NCBI GenBank assembly: GCA_030540435.1
Contig: JAUNWG010000003.1
Span: forward strand, 1-35,986
Length of the DNA stretch: 35,986 nt
Direction: 5' to 3'
Origin: Eubacteriales bacterium
GTDB taxonomy: Bacteria; Bacillota; Clostridia; Oscillospirales; Butyricicoccaceae
Translations under genes and position numbers: made by a program
Part shown: positions 22,382 through 30,961 of the stretch, one piece after another
How positions within the stretch are numbered: position 1 is the stretch's first letter
Layout of the letters: the number at the start of each line of letters is the position of its first letter
Notes under the pieces: generated by a model
Database searches by the model: none
What the model was told of the DNA's origin: nothing
Seen by the model: the letters and a program-made list of their open reading frames with translations, nothing else

Positions 22382-23317
22382 TCAGTTCCCCAGAACGGTC
22401 CCTGCTGGTATCGCATGTCCGCGCAGGTAATCCCCGGCAGCCATGCGCTTTTTGCCGACCATCTGTACTTCCAAAACCTGCAGCACCTTGCCATCGCCGC
22501 AAGCCACAAACAGGCCCGTCTTTGGGTCCGCTTCTACGACTGTTCCCGCCAGTACATCTGCTGTGCGGTCCGTCATACGTGACTGGAATAGTTTGAGCCG
22601 CCCGCCATCACGGGTTGTCAGCGCTACCGGCCACGGATCAAGGCCGCGGATCAGGTTATGCACCTGCTGTGCAGGCTTGGACCAGTCGACCACAGCCATG
22701 TGTTTATCCAGCACGGAAACATAGGTGGACTGGCTCTCGTCCTGTGGCGTGCGTTCAATGCCCTCCGGCAAGCGGTCGAGCGTTTCGGAAATCAGGTCGG
22801 CGCCCATTGCTGCCAAACGGTCAAACAACTCACCCGCCGTTTCATTTTCACCGACCGCAGTCTCGCGCATCAACAGGATATCGCCGGTGTCCAGCCCGCG
22901 ATCCATGTACATCGTTGTCACACCTGCCGTCTTTTCGCCGTTGAGCACCATCCACTGCACCGGCGCCGCGCCGCGGTATTTTGGCAGCAGAGAACCGTGC
23001 ACATTGATACAGCCGTATTTCGGCAGATCGAGCACATAGCCCGGCAGCAGCTTGCCATACGCGACAACAACGATGACCTCCGGCGCCAGCTCCTGCAGCA
23101 GCGCCAGCTGGCTTTCATTTTTAAACGTATCCGGCTGATACACCGGAATATCATGCGTCAAAGCCAACTGCTTGACTGGTGGCGGCATCAGCTTCATCTT
23201 GCGCCCCTGCGGTTTGTCCGGCTGGGTAAAGATGCCGACAATTTCATGCCCATCCGCGATCAGACGTTCCAGCGAGTGAACGGCAAAATCCGGCGTGCCC
23301 ATAAAGACGATCCTCAT
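22382..23317 (-). CDS. fmt: Methionyl-tRNA formyltransferase
   Basis: Fmt formylates the initiator methionyl-tRNA using 10-formyl-tetrahydrofolate. The 311-residue protein starts MRIVFMGTPDFAV, contains INVHGSLLPKYRGAAP (active-site Asn and His with the SLLPKYRG loop) and DTGDILL, and ends with the tRNA-binding OB-fold domain. Length is normal. It overlaps def by four bases (ATGA), pairing the enzyme that adds the formyl group with the one that removes it. Confidence 0.97.
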   Translation of the reverse strand: MRIVFMGTPDFAVHSLERLIADGHEIVGIFTQPDKPQGRKMKLMPPPVKQLALTHDIPVYQPDTFKNESQLALLQELAPEVIVVVAYGKLLPGYVLDLPKYGCINVHGSLLPKYRGAAPVQWMVLNGEKTAGVTTMYMDRGLDTGDILLMRETAVGENETAGELFDRLAAMGADLISETLDRLPEGIERTPQDESQSTYVSVLDKHMAVVDWSKPAQQVHNLIRGLDPWPVALTTRDGGRLKLFQSRMTDRTADVLAGTVVEADPKTGLFVACGDGKVLQVLEVQMVGKKRMAAGDYLRGHAIPAGTVLGN

Positions 23318-23799
23318 TCTTCCTCGCCGCCCTCTGCTTCCGGATCGATATATCTCGATACCTTCTCAGTAAAGACATGTCCGTCCAAATGATCGATCTC
23401 ATGCAGGAATGCACGTGCGGTCAGGTCGTGGGACTTTACGGTAAACCACTCGCCATTGCGGTCCTGTGCACGGACTGTTACGATCTGCGGCCGGGTCACA
23501 ATGCCAAACTTGTCCGGAAAGCTCAGGCAGCCCTCCGAACCGGTCTGTTCGCCCTCTGCCTCTACGACCTCCGGATTGATTAGCTCAATGATGCGGTCAT
23601 CTTCAAAAATGTCCAGTACAACACAGACGCGGCGCATCAGGCCAATCTGCGGGCCGGCAAGCCCGACGCCGTTTGCGGCAAGCATCGTCTCCGCCATGTC
23701 GTCCAGAATTTTACCAAGCCGCTTATCAAATTTTGTGACCGGATGGCACTTTTTATACAAAATCGGATCTGGATCACGAATGATCTCTCTAACTGCCAT
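23314..23799 (-). CDS. def: Peptide deformylase
   Basis: Peptide deformylase removes the formyl group from nascent proteins. The 161-residue protein shows all three motifs: GVGLAGPQIG (44-53), EGCLSFP (Cys 91) and HEIDHLDG (His 133, Glu 134, His 137), which form the metal site. Length and the EGCLSFP form fit the type-1 branch. A strong AGAAGGAGG lies upstream, after a 52-base gap from priA with no visible terminator, so it belongs to the same operon. Confidence 0.97.
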   Translation of the reverse strand: MAVREIIRDPDPILYKKCHPVTKFDKRLGKILDDMAETMLAANGVGLAGPQIGLMRRVCVVLDIFEDDRIIELINPEVVEAEGEQTGSEGCLSFPDKFGIVTRPQIVTVRAQDRNGEWFTVKSHDLTARAFLHEIDHLDGHVFTEKVSRYIDPEAEGGEEE

Positions 23800-23851
23800 A
23801 AGGCAAGCCTCCTTCTATCCATCTAAACTATCTAACTTCATTATTTTATCT

Positions 23852-26308
23852 TTACAGCTGCATCGGGTTGATGTCGGCATACAGCGCGACTTTCCGGAAT
23901 TTACTGTTTGCGGCAAACTCCCGCAGCACGCCGCCGATCAGTTCCCGCCTGCGTTTCCCGTCCGGGCATCGGATAAACAGATGATACCGATACCGGTTCT
24001 GTACACGCAAGACCGGCGCAGGCGCAGGACCGAGCACCGGATAACAGAAATCCGCGAACTGTCCCGCCATCAGGCTTTCCAGCCGCGCCTTTACCGTCAC
24101 CAACGCATCGAGAACATCCCGTTCGCGTTCTGCACTCGCAGTCAGCGATACGATCTGCGCCACAGGCGGGCACTGCAATGCGCGCCGCACCTCGATCTCT
24201 GCTTCATAAAAGCGTTCATAATCCTGCCGCGCAGCATTTAAAATCACCGGATTTTCCGGGCAATAGGTCTGGATCACCGCATGTCCCTGCGTGCCGCGTC
24301 TTCCGGCACGCCCGACGACCTGTGTCAAAAGTGAAAACGTCCGTTCCCGCGCGCGGTAATCCTGCGCAAACAGCGCCTGATCCGCGTCTACAATGCCAAC
24401 CAGCGATACATTGTCAAAATCCAGCCCTTTCGTCACCATCTGCGTGCCGAGCAGGATATCCGCTTCCCCGGCGGCAAACTGTTCCAGCAGCCGCGCATGC
24501 GAGCCTTTTGTCGTTGTCGTGTCGGCGTCCATGCGCAAAATCCCCGCTTCGGGGAACATCTCATGCAGCTCTTCCTCCAGCCGCTGTGTGCCCACGCCAT
24601 CGGTCTTTAAATGCGTACTGCCGCATACCGGACAGATGCGGGGCAGCGGTTCGCTGTGTCCGCAGTAATGGCACATCAGCCGATGGTTTGCGGAGTGATA
24701 AGTCATGGAAACGCTGCAAGACGGACATTCCGGTATCCAGCCGCAGGCCGTGCAGGTTACCTGCTTTGCCGCGCCGCGGCGGTTAAGGAACAGGATACAT
24801 TGGTGCTTTTCCCGCAGGCAGGTATCGATTGCCTGCCGCAGCACCGGGCCGACTGCACTGGCATAGCCCTGCCGGGTCAGACCGCGCATATCCGCAATCG
24901 TGACTTCCGGCAGCTGTGTGCCGGCATACCGCTCACGCAGCGCGAGCATGGGATACTTTCCCGTCTCCGCACCGTAAAATGTCTCGACCGACGGCGTTGC
25001 GGAGCCAAGCACGATAAGTGCCTTTTCCTGCACCGCCCGATATTTCGCCACATCACGCGCGTGATAGCGCGGGCTGTTTTCCGATTTATATGCATCATCC
25101 TGTTCTTCATCCAGGATAATCAGCCCCAACTTCTGCGCCGGGGCAAAAACAGCAGAGCGTGTACCGACTATGACGCTCGCCGCGCCGGAACGGATGCGTT
25201 TCCAGCTGTCATACCGTTCCCCCACTGACAGCGCTGAATGCAGTACCGCCGTACATTCTCCGAACTGTGCCATAAACCGGCAGATCAGCTGCGGGGTCAG
25301 ACCAATCTCCGGCACAAGCACAATCGCGCTTTTGCCCTCTTGCAGCGTGCGTTCAATCAGCCGGATGTAAACCGACGTCTTTCCGCTGCCCGTAACACCA
25401 AACAGCAGCGCTGCCTGCGGCTGATCTGACAGCAGCAGCGGTTCCATGCGCGCATATGCCTGCTGCTGGGATGGGCTGAGCACATAATTCCGCTTGGGCG
25501 GCAGCTCCATTTGCTCCGGCAGACGGAAAGTTTCCTCTTCCCACTGCTGTAGCAGCCCTTTGTTTACCATTGCACGCAGGACAGCCGTACTTGCCCCTGT
25601 CATATACTGCAAATCCGACCGGCTCATACTGCCCTCATGGATGAGCGCGCTGACCACATCCATGCGCACCGGGCTTCTGCCCCGCTCCGCTGCTGCCATC
25701 GCTTCTGTTTCCGGCAGCGCAAGCGCATACATCGTGACAGTCTTGTCGCCAATGCGGCGGTCAAATTCACTGGTCTGCGTCAAAATGCCGCGCGCACACA
25801 GCGTCTGTAATTCCTCCAACGGCAACGTGCCGCCGCATTTTTTTGCAATTTCCTTTACGGTCATCGCGCGCTTGCGTTTGGTGAACAGCCGCAACACCGG
25901 TATTTCTTCTGCCAGCTTACTGCGCTCCTCCTCAGAAACAGAATCGCAAAGCGTATACCGCTCCGTCCGATGAAACCACAGGCCAGCCGGCAGCATGGCA
26001 CGTGCGCAGTCATAAAACGTGCAGAACAGCGTCGAGCACATATGCGCCGCCAGCTTGAGCAGCTTTTCATCCAAAACCGGCTGCTGATCCAGTACGCGGC
26101 AAATCTCCTTGCGTTCATATTCCGCCTTTGGGTCGCGGCCCATGCGCACAACGATCGCTTCCCGGGTCTGGCTTCCCTTTCCAAACGGCACAATGACGCG
26201 CATCCCCGGCTGCACCTGTCCCTGCAACACCGCAGGGATATCGTAATCATACAGGCGGTCAAACGCATATTTTGCGCCGGAAATGGCGACGCGGCAGACC
26301 GTCTCCAT
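23852..26308 (-). CDS. priA: Primosomal protein N' (replication restart helicase PriA)
   Basis: PriA recognises stalled forks and reloads the replicative helicase. The 818-residue protein has an N-terminal DNA 3'-end binding domain, a winged-helix region, Walker A GVTGSGKTS (about 305) and a DEXH-type box LDEEQDDAYKS. An eight-cysteine zinc region (CTACGWIPECPSC to CPVCGS) interrupts the helicase. Motif VI reads QVVGRAGRRG. The ATG overlaps the coaBC stop by one base (TGATG). A GTG one codon earlier is possible. No ribosome binding site is evident, so translation is likely coupled. Confidence 0.97.
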   Translation of the reverse strand: METVCRVAISGAKYAFDRLYDYDIPAVLQGQVQPGMRVIVPFGKGSQTREAIVVRMGRDPKAEYERKEICRVLDQQPVLDEKLLKLAAHMCSTLFCTFYDCARAMLPAGLWFHRTERYTLCDSVSEEERSKLAEEIPVLRLFTKRKRAMTVKEIAKKCGGTLPLEELQTLCARGILTQTSEFDRRIGDKTVTMYALALPETEAMAAAERGRSPVRMDVVSALIHEGSMSRSDLQYMTGASTAVLRAMVNKGLLQQWEEETFRLPEQMELPPKRNYVLSPSQQQAYARMEPLLLSDQPQAALLFGVTGSGKTSVYIRLIERTLQEGKSAIVLVPEIGLTPQLICRFMAQFGECTAVLHSALSVGERYDSWKRIRSGAASVIVGTRSAVFAPAQKLGLIILDEEQDDAYKSENSPRYHARDVAKYRAVQEKALIVLGSATPSVETFYGAETGKYPMLALRERYAGTQLPEVTIADMRGLTRQGYASAVGPVLRQAIDTCLREKHQCILFLNRRGAAKQVTCTACGWIPECPSCSVSMTYHSANHRLMCHYCGHSEPLPRICPVCGSTHLKTDGVGTQRLEEELHEMFPEAGILRMDADTTTTKGSHARLLEQFAAGEADILLGTQMVTKGLDFDNVSLVGIVDADQALFAQDYRARERTFSLLTQVVGRAGRRGTQGHAVIQTYCPENPVILNAARQDYERFYEAEIEVRRALQCPPVAQIVSLTASAERERDVLDALVTVKARLESLMAGQFADFCYPVLGPAPAPVLRVQNRYRYHLFIRCPDGKRRRELIGGVLREFAANSKFRKVALYADINPMQL

Positions 26309-27516
26309 CACGACTGCTTGCGGGCGTACAACGCTGCCAGACGGTCCAACAGAATATCTGCCACACTGTCCTTACCCATCAGCTCAAGCGGCTCTACCGT
26401 ACCGTCACGATACAGCAGCGTGACCACGTTCGTATCACCCGCAAAGCCTGCGCCCTCTACCTTTAAATTATTTGCGACGATCACGTCACAATTTTTATTT
26501 TTCAATTTTTTTGTGGAATTTTCCATCAGATCACGCGTCTCCATTGAAAAGCCGCAGATCACCTGGTCATCCCGCCGTTTGCGTCCGATCTCCGCCAAGA
26601 TATCCGGGTTGCGCACCAGCGCAACCGACATATCCTCGTCATGCTTCTTGATCTTGTCCTGCTTGCACTCCTGCGGACGGTAATCGCCGACCGCTGCGGC
26701 CTTGATGACAATATCTGACTGCGGCAGCGCGTCCATTACTGCCTGCTCCATATCACAAGCGGATGTGACCGGTACCATCTTTACGCCGTCCACCGGCGGC
26801 AATGCGACCGGGCCGGTAATCAGTGTGACTACCGCACCGCGCATTTTTGCGCTGCGCGCAATGGCATAACCCATCTTGCCGGTAGAATGGTTGGACAGGA
26901 AGCGCACCGGGTCGAGCGCCTCGCGCGTCGGCCCCGCCGTTACTGTAACATGCATCCCCTGCATATCCTTTTCGGTCAATGCATCGAGGATCGCCTGCTC
27001 GATGGTTTCCACATCCGCCAGCTTGCCGCGTCCGGTATCTCCGCACGCCAGATGCCCGCAGGCAGGCTCCACAAACAGACATCCACGCGCCTTGAGCGCT
27101 GCGATATTGTCCTGTACCGCCGGATTTTCATACATGGCAGTATTCATCGCAGGCGCAAACAGAACCGGTGCACGTGTTGCCAGCAGCGTTGTGGACAGCA
27201 TATCATCCGCGATACCATGCGCATATTTGCCCAGAATGTTCGCTGTTGCCGGGACAACTGCGAAAACATCCGCTGCCTTCGCCAGTGCAATATGCTCGAC
27301 TTCCCACGGAAAATCGCGGTTAAACTGGTCGGTCACAGCGCGCGCACCGGACAGCACCTCAAAGGTCAGGGGCTTAACAAATTCGCAGGCATGTGCGGTC
27401 ATGATAACATGAACGTTGATATTTTTCTTACGCAGCCTGCTCACCAGATCGCACGACTTATATGCTGCAATGCCCCCGGTTACGCCGAGAACGACGGTTT
27501 TACCGGAAAAATCCAT
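26308..27516 (-). CDS. coaBC: Bifunctional CoaBC (phosphopantothenate-cysteine ligase / decarboxylase)
   Basis: CoaBC joins cysteine to 4'-phosphopantothenate and decarboxylates the product on the way to coenzyme A. The 402-residue protein has the FMN-dependent CoaC half (GVTGGIAAYKSCDLV, PAMNTAMY and the catalytic-cysteine segment ACGHLACGDTGRGKLAD). The CoaB half follows (VTAGPTREALDPVRF, SNHSTGKMGYAIA, KAAAVGDYRPQ). Both halves look complete. It lies three bases after rpoZ and one base into priA. Confidence 0.97.
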   Translation of the reverse strand: MDFSGKTVVLGVTGGIAAYKSCDLVSRLRKKNINVHVIMTAHACEFVKPLTFEVLSGARAVTDQFNRDFPWEVEHIALAKAADVFAVVPATANILGKYAHGIADDMLSTTLLATRAPVLFAPAMNTAMYENPAVQDNIAALKARGCLFVEPACGHLACGDTGRGKLADVETIEQAILDALTEKDMQGMHVTVTAGPTREALDPVRFLSNHSTGKMGYAIARSAKMRGAVVTLITGPVALPPVDGVKMVPVTSACDMEQAVMDALPQSDIVIKAAAVGDYRPQECKQDKIKKHDEDMSVALVRNPDILAEIGRKRRDDQVICGFSMETRDLMENSTKKLKNKNCDVIVANNLKVEGAGFAGDTNVVTLLYRDGTVEPLELMGKDSVADILLDRLAALYARKQS

Positions 27517-27519
27517 CTC

Positions 27520-27855
27520 TTACAGCTCCTCCAACGTCAGCTCTGCCGATGCATCTGCTTCCGGCTCCGCATCTTCTTCTGTCAGCAGTTCATCATCTGC
27601 TTCCTCCAGATCCTCTGCTACCGCGGCTGCCAGAATGTCCTGCTCCGGTTCCGGCGCCGGCTTCGGTCCCTGACGATACTCGATCTTGCCATTACAGATC
27701 TCATCCAATGCGATCTTAATCGGCTTTTCCTCCAGCGGCTGCTCTGCAGTCTCCTCCGCTGCGGAAAGGTCACGCGCGCGCTGCGCTGACAAATTGACCA
27801 GCAGATAACGGTTGTTTACCCTCTTCATCAGCTCCTGCATCGATGGCTTTAACAT
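27520..27855 (-). CDS. rpoZ: RNA polymerase omega subunit
   Basis: Omega helps assemble and stabilise RNA polymerase by binding beta-prime. The 111-residue protein starts MLKPSMQELMKRVNNRYLLV and contains the RARDL and PIKIALDEICNGKI elements of the family. It is longer than usual because the last roughly 40 residues form a strongly acidic tail (about 18 Asp/Glu). AAGGAG lies upstream. It sits between gmk and coaBC, the standard location in Firmicutes. The tail may be disordered. Confidence 0.93.
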   Translation of the reverse strand: MLKPSMQELMKRVNNRYLLVNLSAQRARDLSAAEETAEQPLEEKPIKIALDEICNGKIEYRQGPKPAPEPEQDILAAAVAEDLEEADDELLTEEDAEPEADASAELTLEEL

Positions 27856-27880
27856 AATAAATTACGCTCCTTCTATCATA

Positions 27881-27900
27881 TTGCGGCTGATCTGCCGCAA
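27881..27900 (-). other. Intercistronic hairpin between gmk and rpoZ
   Basis: TTGCGGC and GCCGCAA form a perfect 7-pair stem over a 6-base loop, seven bases after the gmk stop. No T tract follows on the minus strand (the next bases are TATGAT), so it is not an intrinsic terminator. It could protect or mark an mRNA end by processing within the operon. Confidence 0.55.
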
Positions 27901-27906
27901 ACTTGG

Positions 27907-28491
27907 TTAGTCTATTTGCGTTCTTGCCGCGCGGCACGCCTCTGCCTGCATGATTGCCAGCACATCTGAGACTGCCTGCTCGACGGTATTGTTTACAACG
28001 ATATAATCAAACTGCGGCGCCAGCGTCAGCTCGTGCTTCGCAGTCTCCAAACGCAGGCGGATCGCCTCCGCATCCTCTGTGCCGCGTCCAGTCAGGCGCT
28101 TCTCCAGCTCAGCAAAGCTCGGCGGCGCGAGAAAAATGCGTACTGCGTCCGGGCGGTTTTCCCTGACCTGCATGGCGCCCTGCACCTCGATCTCAAGGAG
28201 GATATCCTTTCCTTCCTTTAGCTGGCGATCGACAGGCTCCGCCGGTGTGCCATAGTAGTTGCCGCTGAACTGCGCGTGCTCCAAAAAGCCACCCTCTGCA
28301 ACCTTTTGCTCAAACTGCTCCTTCGTCAGGAAATAGTAATGCACGCCGTCCTGCTCGCCTTCGCGCGGCTTGCGGGTCGTTGCAGAAATCGAAAAGTACA
28401 GCTCCTTGCGTTCACGTACCTTTGTCAATACCGTACCCTTGCCGACGCCGGACGGACCGGTGACGACAAACAAAATTCCCTGTTTACTCAT
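27907..28491 (-). CDS. gmk: Guanylate kinase
   Basis: Gmk phosphorylates GMP to GDP with ATP. The 194-residue protein has the P-loop [10 protein letters not shown] near the start, the GMP-binding segment [19 protein letters not shown] and the region [13 protein letters not shown] start at [10 protein letters not shown], which overlaps the remA stop by eight bases. A longer frame runs back into remA and lacks support. Its place after remA and before rpoZ is conserved in Firmicutes. Confidence 0.97.
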   Translation of the reverse strand: MSKQGILFVVTGPSGVGKGTVLTKVRERKELYFSISATTRKPREGEQDGVHYYFLTKEQFEQKVAEGGFLEHAQFSGNYYGTPAEPVDRQLKEGKDILLEIEVQGAMQVRENRPDAVRIFLAPPSFAELEKRLTGRGTEDAEAIRLRLETAKHELTLAPQFDYIVVNNTVEQAVSDVLAIMQAEACRAARTQID

Positions 28492-28750
28492 CCGTATTCG
28501 CCTCGCCTTCTGTTCCCCGGTTGTCAATTCTTCCGGAAATGGTTTCCGGCTGCACAGCAGACAGCACGACATGGTCACTGTCCATCACGATCACTGCGCG
28601 GGTACGCCTACCATAGCTCGCATCGATCAGCATATTGCGCTCGCGCGCTTCCTGAACAATGCGCTTGATCGGCGCAGAATCCGGTGAAACAATCGCGATC
28701 AGGCGGTCTGCGGAAACCATGTTGCCAAATCCTATATTGATGAGCTTCAT
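28484..28750 (-). CDS. remA: Extracellular matrix regulator RemA (DUF370)
   Basis: RemA is a DNA-binding regulator. In Bacillus subtilis it activates biofilm matrix operons. The 88-residue protein shows the conserved [20 protein letters not shown] start, the [10 protein letters not shown] segment and [19 protein letters not shown]. The acidic tail after residue 75 is poorly conserved in the family. It has GAGGGTG upstream, follows yicC by 16 bases and overlaps gmk. Targets in this organism are unknown. Confidence 0.95.
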   Translation of the reverse strand: MKLINIGFGNMVSADRLIAIVSPDSAPIKRIVQEARERNMLIDASYGRRTRAVIVMDSDHVVLSAVQPETISGRIDNRGTEGEANTDE

Positions 28751-28766
28751 CAGCTTTCACCCTCTG

Positions 28767-29642
28767 TTATTCGATATTCTGGACCTGCTCGCGGATCTTT
28801 TCGATCTCCGACTTGATGTCGACCACGATCTTCGCAAGCTCCATATCATTTGCCTTTGAGCCGATGGTATTGGCTTCACGGTTCATTTCCTGTACCAGGA
28901 AATCCAGCTTGCGCCCAATCGGCCTGTTCTCTGCCGCCATGATCTCCATCTGGTGCATATGGCTGCGCAGGCGGACGGTTTCCTCATCCACCGCCGTGCG
29001 GTCTGCATAGACAGCAGCTTCTGCCAGAATACGCTGCGGGTCGATCGTGGTATCCGCCAGTACCTCATTCATCCGAGCCGTCAGCTTGGCGCGATATTCC
29101 TCCACTGCCTTCGGCGAGCGCTCCTCGACCTCGGCAACCAGCTTCAGGATCGTCTGTCCACGGGACAGGATATCATCCCGCAGCTTTGCGCCCTCGCGCT
29201 CACGCATAGTACAGAAATCCGCCCCTGCAGCCTGTAATACCTCCAGCACATCCTTTGTCAGCTCGTCAGCATCCGCTTCCTGCTTTTCCGAAGAAAATAC
29301 ATCCGGCAGACGCGCCAGACGCATCACGCTGATGTCGTCTGCCAGTTCATACCGATCGCGCATTTCATGCAGCGCATCCAGATAGCTCTCCAGTATTTTG
29401 TGGTTCAATGAAATTTTAACATCGCCCAATGCGCTGGAATCGATCGAAATAAATACATCCACCTTGCCGCGGGCAATCATTCTACCGACGGCGGTCTTCA
29501 CCGCATCCTCCAGAAATCCGTAAATGCGCGGCGCCTTTACATTGATATCCAGATAACGGTGATTGACAGCACGCAGCTCCACCGTAATATCACGCTCATG
29601 CAGCGTCTGACGGGCGCGTCCGTATCCGGTCATGCTCTTCAA
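28767..29642 (-). CDS. yicC: YicC/YloC family endoribonuclease
   Basis: YicC-family proteins are RNA-cleaving enzymes implicated in RNA decay and stress. The 291-residue protein begins MKSMTGYGRA and ends with the family's C-terminal (DUF1732) block containing AEAAVYADRTAVDEETVRLRSHM and GRKLDFLVQEMNREANTIGSKA. The start codon is TTG, eight bases after GGGAGG. The next in-frame ATG three codons later would truncate the highly conserved start. It is the first gene of the 16-gene run and has a promoter about 80 bases upstream. Confidence 0.95.
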   Translation of the reverse strand: MKSMTGYGRARQTLHERDITVELRAVNHRYLDINVKAPRIYGFLEDAVKTAVGRMIARGKVDVFISIDSSALGDVKISLNHKILESYLDALHEMRDRYELADDISVMRLARLPDVFSSEKQEADADELTKDVLEVLQAAGADFCTMREREGAKLRDDILSRGQTILKLVAEVEERSPKAVEEYRAKLTARMNEVLADTTIDPQRILAEAAVYADRTAVDEETVRLRSHMHQMEIMAAENRPIGRKLDFLVQEMNREANTIGSKANDMELAKIVVDIKSEIEKIREQVQNIE

Positions 29643-29719
29643 GGAAAATTCCTCCCATATCTGAAATAATTACAGACCTTTTTACCATTCATCTTCCTGC
29701 TGAAAAGGGTCTATGCTAC

Positions 29720-29749
29720 ATTTTAACAGCCCGCCTCACTTCTGTTCAA
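29720..29749 (-). promoter_or_regulatory. Promoter of the yicC-to-TSCPD operon
   Basis: On the minus strand TTGAAC (29744-29749) and an 18-base spacer lead to TAAAAT (29720-29725), preceded by TG one base upstream, an extended -10. It overlaps a long inverted repeat (29728-29761). The -10 and following bases, TAAAATGTAGCATAGA, are nearly identical to those of the promoter at 31854-31882. Confidence 0.6.
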
Positions 29750-29761
29750 GCGAAACGGGCT
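29728..29761 (-). other. Long hairpin overlapping the yicC promoter
   Basis: As minus-strand RNA, AGCCCG...CGGGCT forms a stem of up to 14 pairs, three of them G-U, over a GAACAG loop. It lies downstream of the membrane-protein gene, so it may end that transcript. The following bases (GTTAAAAT) are not a U tract, so termination would be weak. The rest of 29762-29832 shows no gene, only AT-rich sequence including ATTATGCACAATT. Confidence 0.45.
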
Positions 29762-29832
29762 ATTTTCATCGATTATGCACAATTATTTTTTTATTTTCCA
29801 CATTTAACTGGTGATTTTTACACCTACAATAT

Positions 29833-30342
29833 TCAAATATGCATCCGCTTAAAGACATATGCGATCAGCTTGGAAAAAACGATGTCATACGCCACGAAAA
29901 CAATCAATACTGCCGGAAGGAACAGCCAGATATGCGCTGCCAGCATTTCCGGCACCATGGCCGCCACCTGATCGGCAAACAGGAACAACAGCGCTGCATC
30001 TGCTGCACAAAACAGCAGCTTGAGCACCCACTCCAGCGGGAGCTTTTTCAACCGCTCGATGAGATTTTTTACCAGTGTATACGGCCCGAAAAATGCTGCA
30101 TACAGCAGAACAATCTCCTTCGCCGGAACCAGCAGCAGTCCCAGTATTGCCGTTGCGATAACAGCCAGCAAGCCATAACCCAGATTGCCGTGTACAACAA
30201 CAATAGCTGCGACAACACCGGCGATCGCTGTAAACGCGAGCCGCATTCCCGGCATCATTGCCGCCATCAGCAGGCACAACAGTCCGAGTGCCGTCATCAT
30301 CGCACAGAGTGTCAGCGTTTTATTCTTTGTATTGCGTTCCAT
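29833..30342 (-). CDS. Small integral membrane protein of unknown function
   Basis: This 169-residue protein is almost entirely hydrophobic, with about six predicted membrane segments. The first is near residues 8-30, and the last two flank ADQVAAMVPEMLAAH. It ends in the basic FKRMHI. I start at MERNTKNKTL, eight bases after GGAGG. Its TGA-to-ATG spacing from the J-domain gene is one base, so the two are co-translated. The shape resembles YybS or ECF-transporter S-component proteins, but I see no defining motif. Function unknown. Confidence 0.75.
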   Translation of the reverse strand: MERNTKNKTLTLCAMMTALGLLCLLMAAMMPGMRLAFTAIAGVVAAIVVVHGNLGYGLLAVIATAILGLLLVPAKEIVLLYAAFFGPYTLVKNLIERLKKLPLEWVLKLLFCAADAALLFLFADQVAAMVPEMLAAHIWLFLPAVLIVFVAYDIVFSKLIAYVFKRMHI

Positions 30343-30343
30343 A

Positions 30344-30961
30344 TCAGCAGCCTCCGCCACCACAGCAATTGCACAGGCAGTTCAGGCACAGCATCTGCGT
30401 ACAGCAGTCCATTGCATCATTTTGCTGCATGGGACGATAGCCGCCATATGCGGCGCTGTTCTGCAATACCTGCTGCATGCGGCGGTATTCCATATTGTTC
30501 GGCGCCATTGCACACGCCTGATTGATCTCCTGCACAGCTTCATCAAACCAGCCCTTGCGGTAGCAGACGTTTGACCGCAAAAAATGCCACTCTGCATCAC
30601 GCTGGGAGATACGGGAGAGCAGCTCCTCCGCCATGCCAACATTGCCTACGTTGATCGCATTGCGCACCTGATTGTACACACCCGCATTCGGTCCCGCATA
30701 GCCAGAAGAATAGCTACTGCTGTTGTTCTGCTGCTGCTGTGTGCCGGCATACTGCCCACCGGAAGCGCCGCCGCTTTGCCGCTGCTTCATGATGGTGTCG
30801 TATGCGTCGTTGATCTCCTGCATTTTTTCCTTTGCAAGATCTGCAAGCGGATTGTTGACATAATTATCCGGATGATATTTCCGCGCGAGGTCGCGATATG
30901 CACGCTTGACCTCATCATCCGAAGCCGATGGCGAAATGCCCAGAACTTTATATGGATCCAT
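30344..30961 (-). CDS. J-domain protein with cysteine-rich C-terminal tail
   Basis: Residues 1-65 form a J domain (MDPYKVLGISPSASDDEVKRAY, HPD at 30-32), which in this family stimulates Hsp70 (DnaK) ATPase activity. A glycine/glutamine/serine-rich linker follows, then a helical segment (about 110-170) that looks like a tetratricopeptide-type pair. The last 22 residues hold eight cysteines (CCTQMLCLNCLCNCC...). It is not classical DnaJ: the four CxxCxGxG repeats are missing. The start lies inside the DUF5685 gene (14-base overlap) with GGAGG upstream. The tail may bind metal or be acylated. That is speculation. Confidence 0.88.
   Translation of the reverse strand: MDPYKVLGISPSASDDEVKRAYRDLARKYHPDNYVNNPLADLAKEKMQEINDAYDTIMKQRQSGGASGGQYAGTQQQQNNSSSYSSGYAGPNAGVYNQVRNAINVGNVGMAEELLSRISQRDAEWHFLRSNVCYRKGWFDEAVQEINQACAMAPNNMEYRRMQQVLQNSAAYGGYRPMQQNDAMDCCTQMLCLNCLCNCCGGGGC

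Noticed and set aside
21740..25700. Dense GC-rich inverted motifs within rsmB, fmt and priA as possible repeats.
   Set aside because: They are short stems expected from GC-rich coding sequence and no copy recurs as a family.
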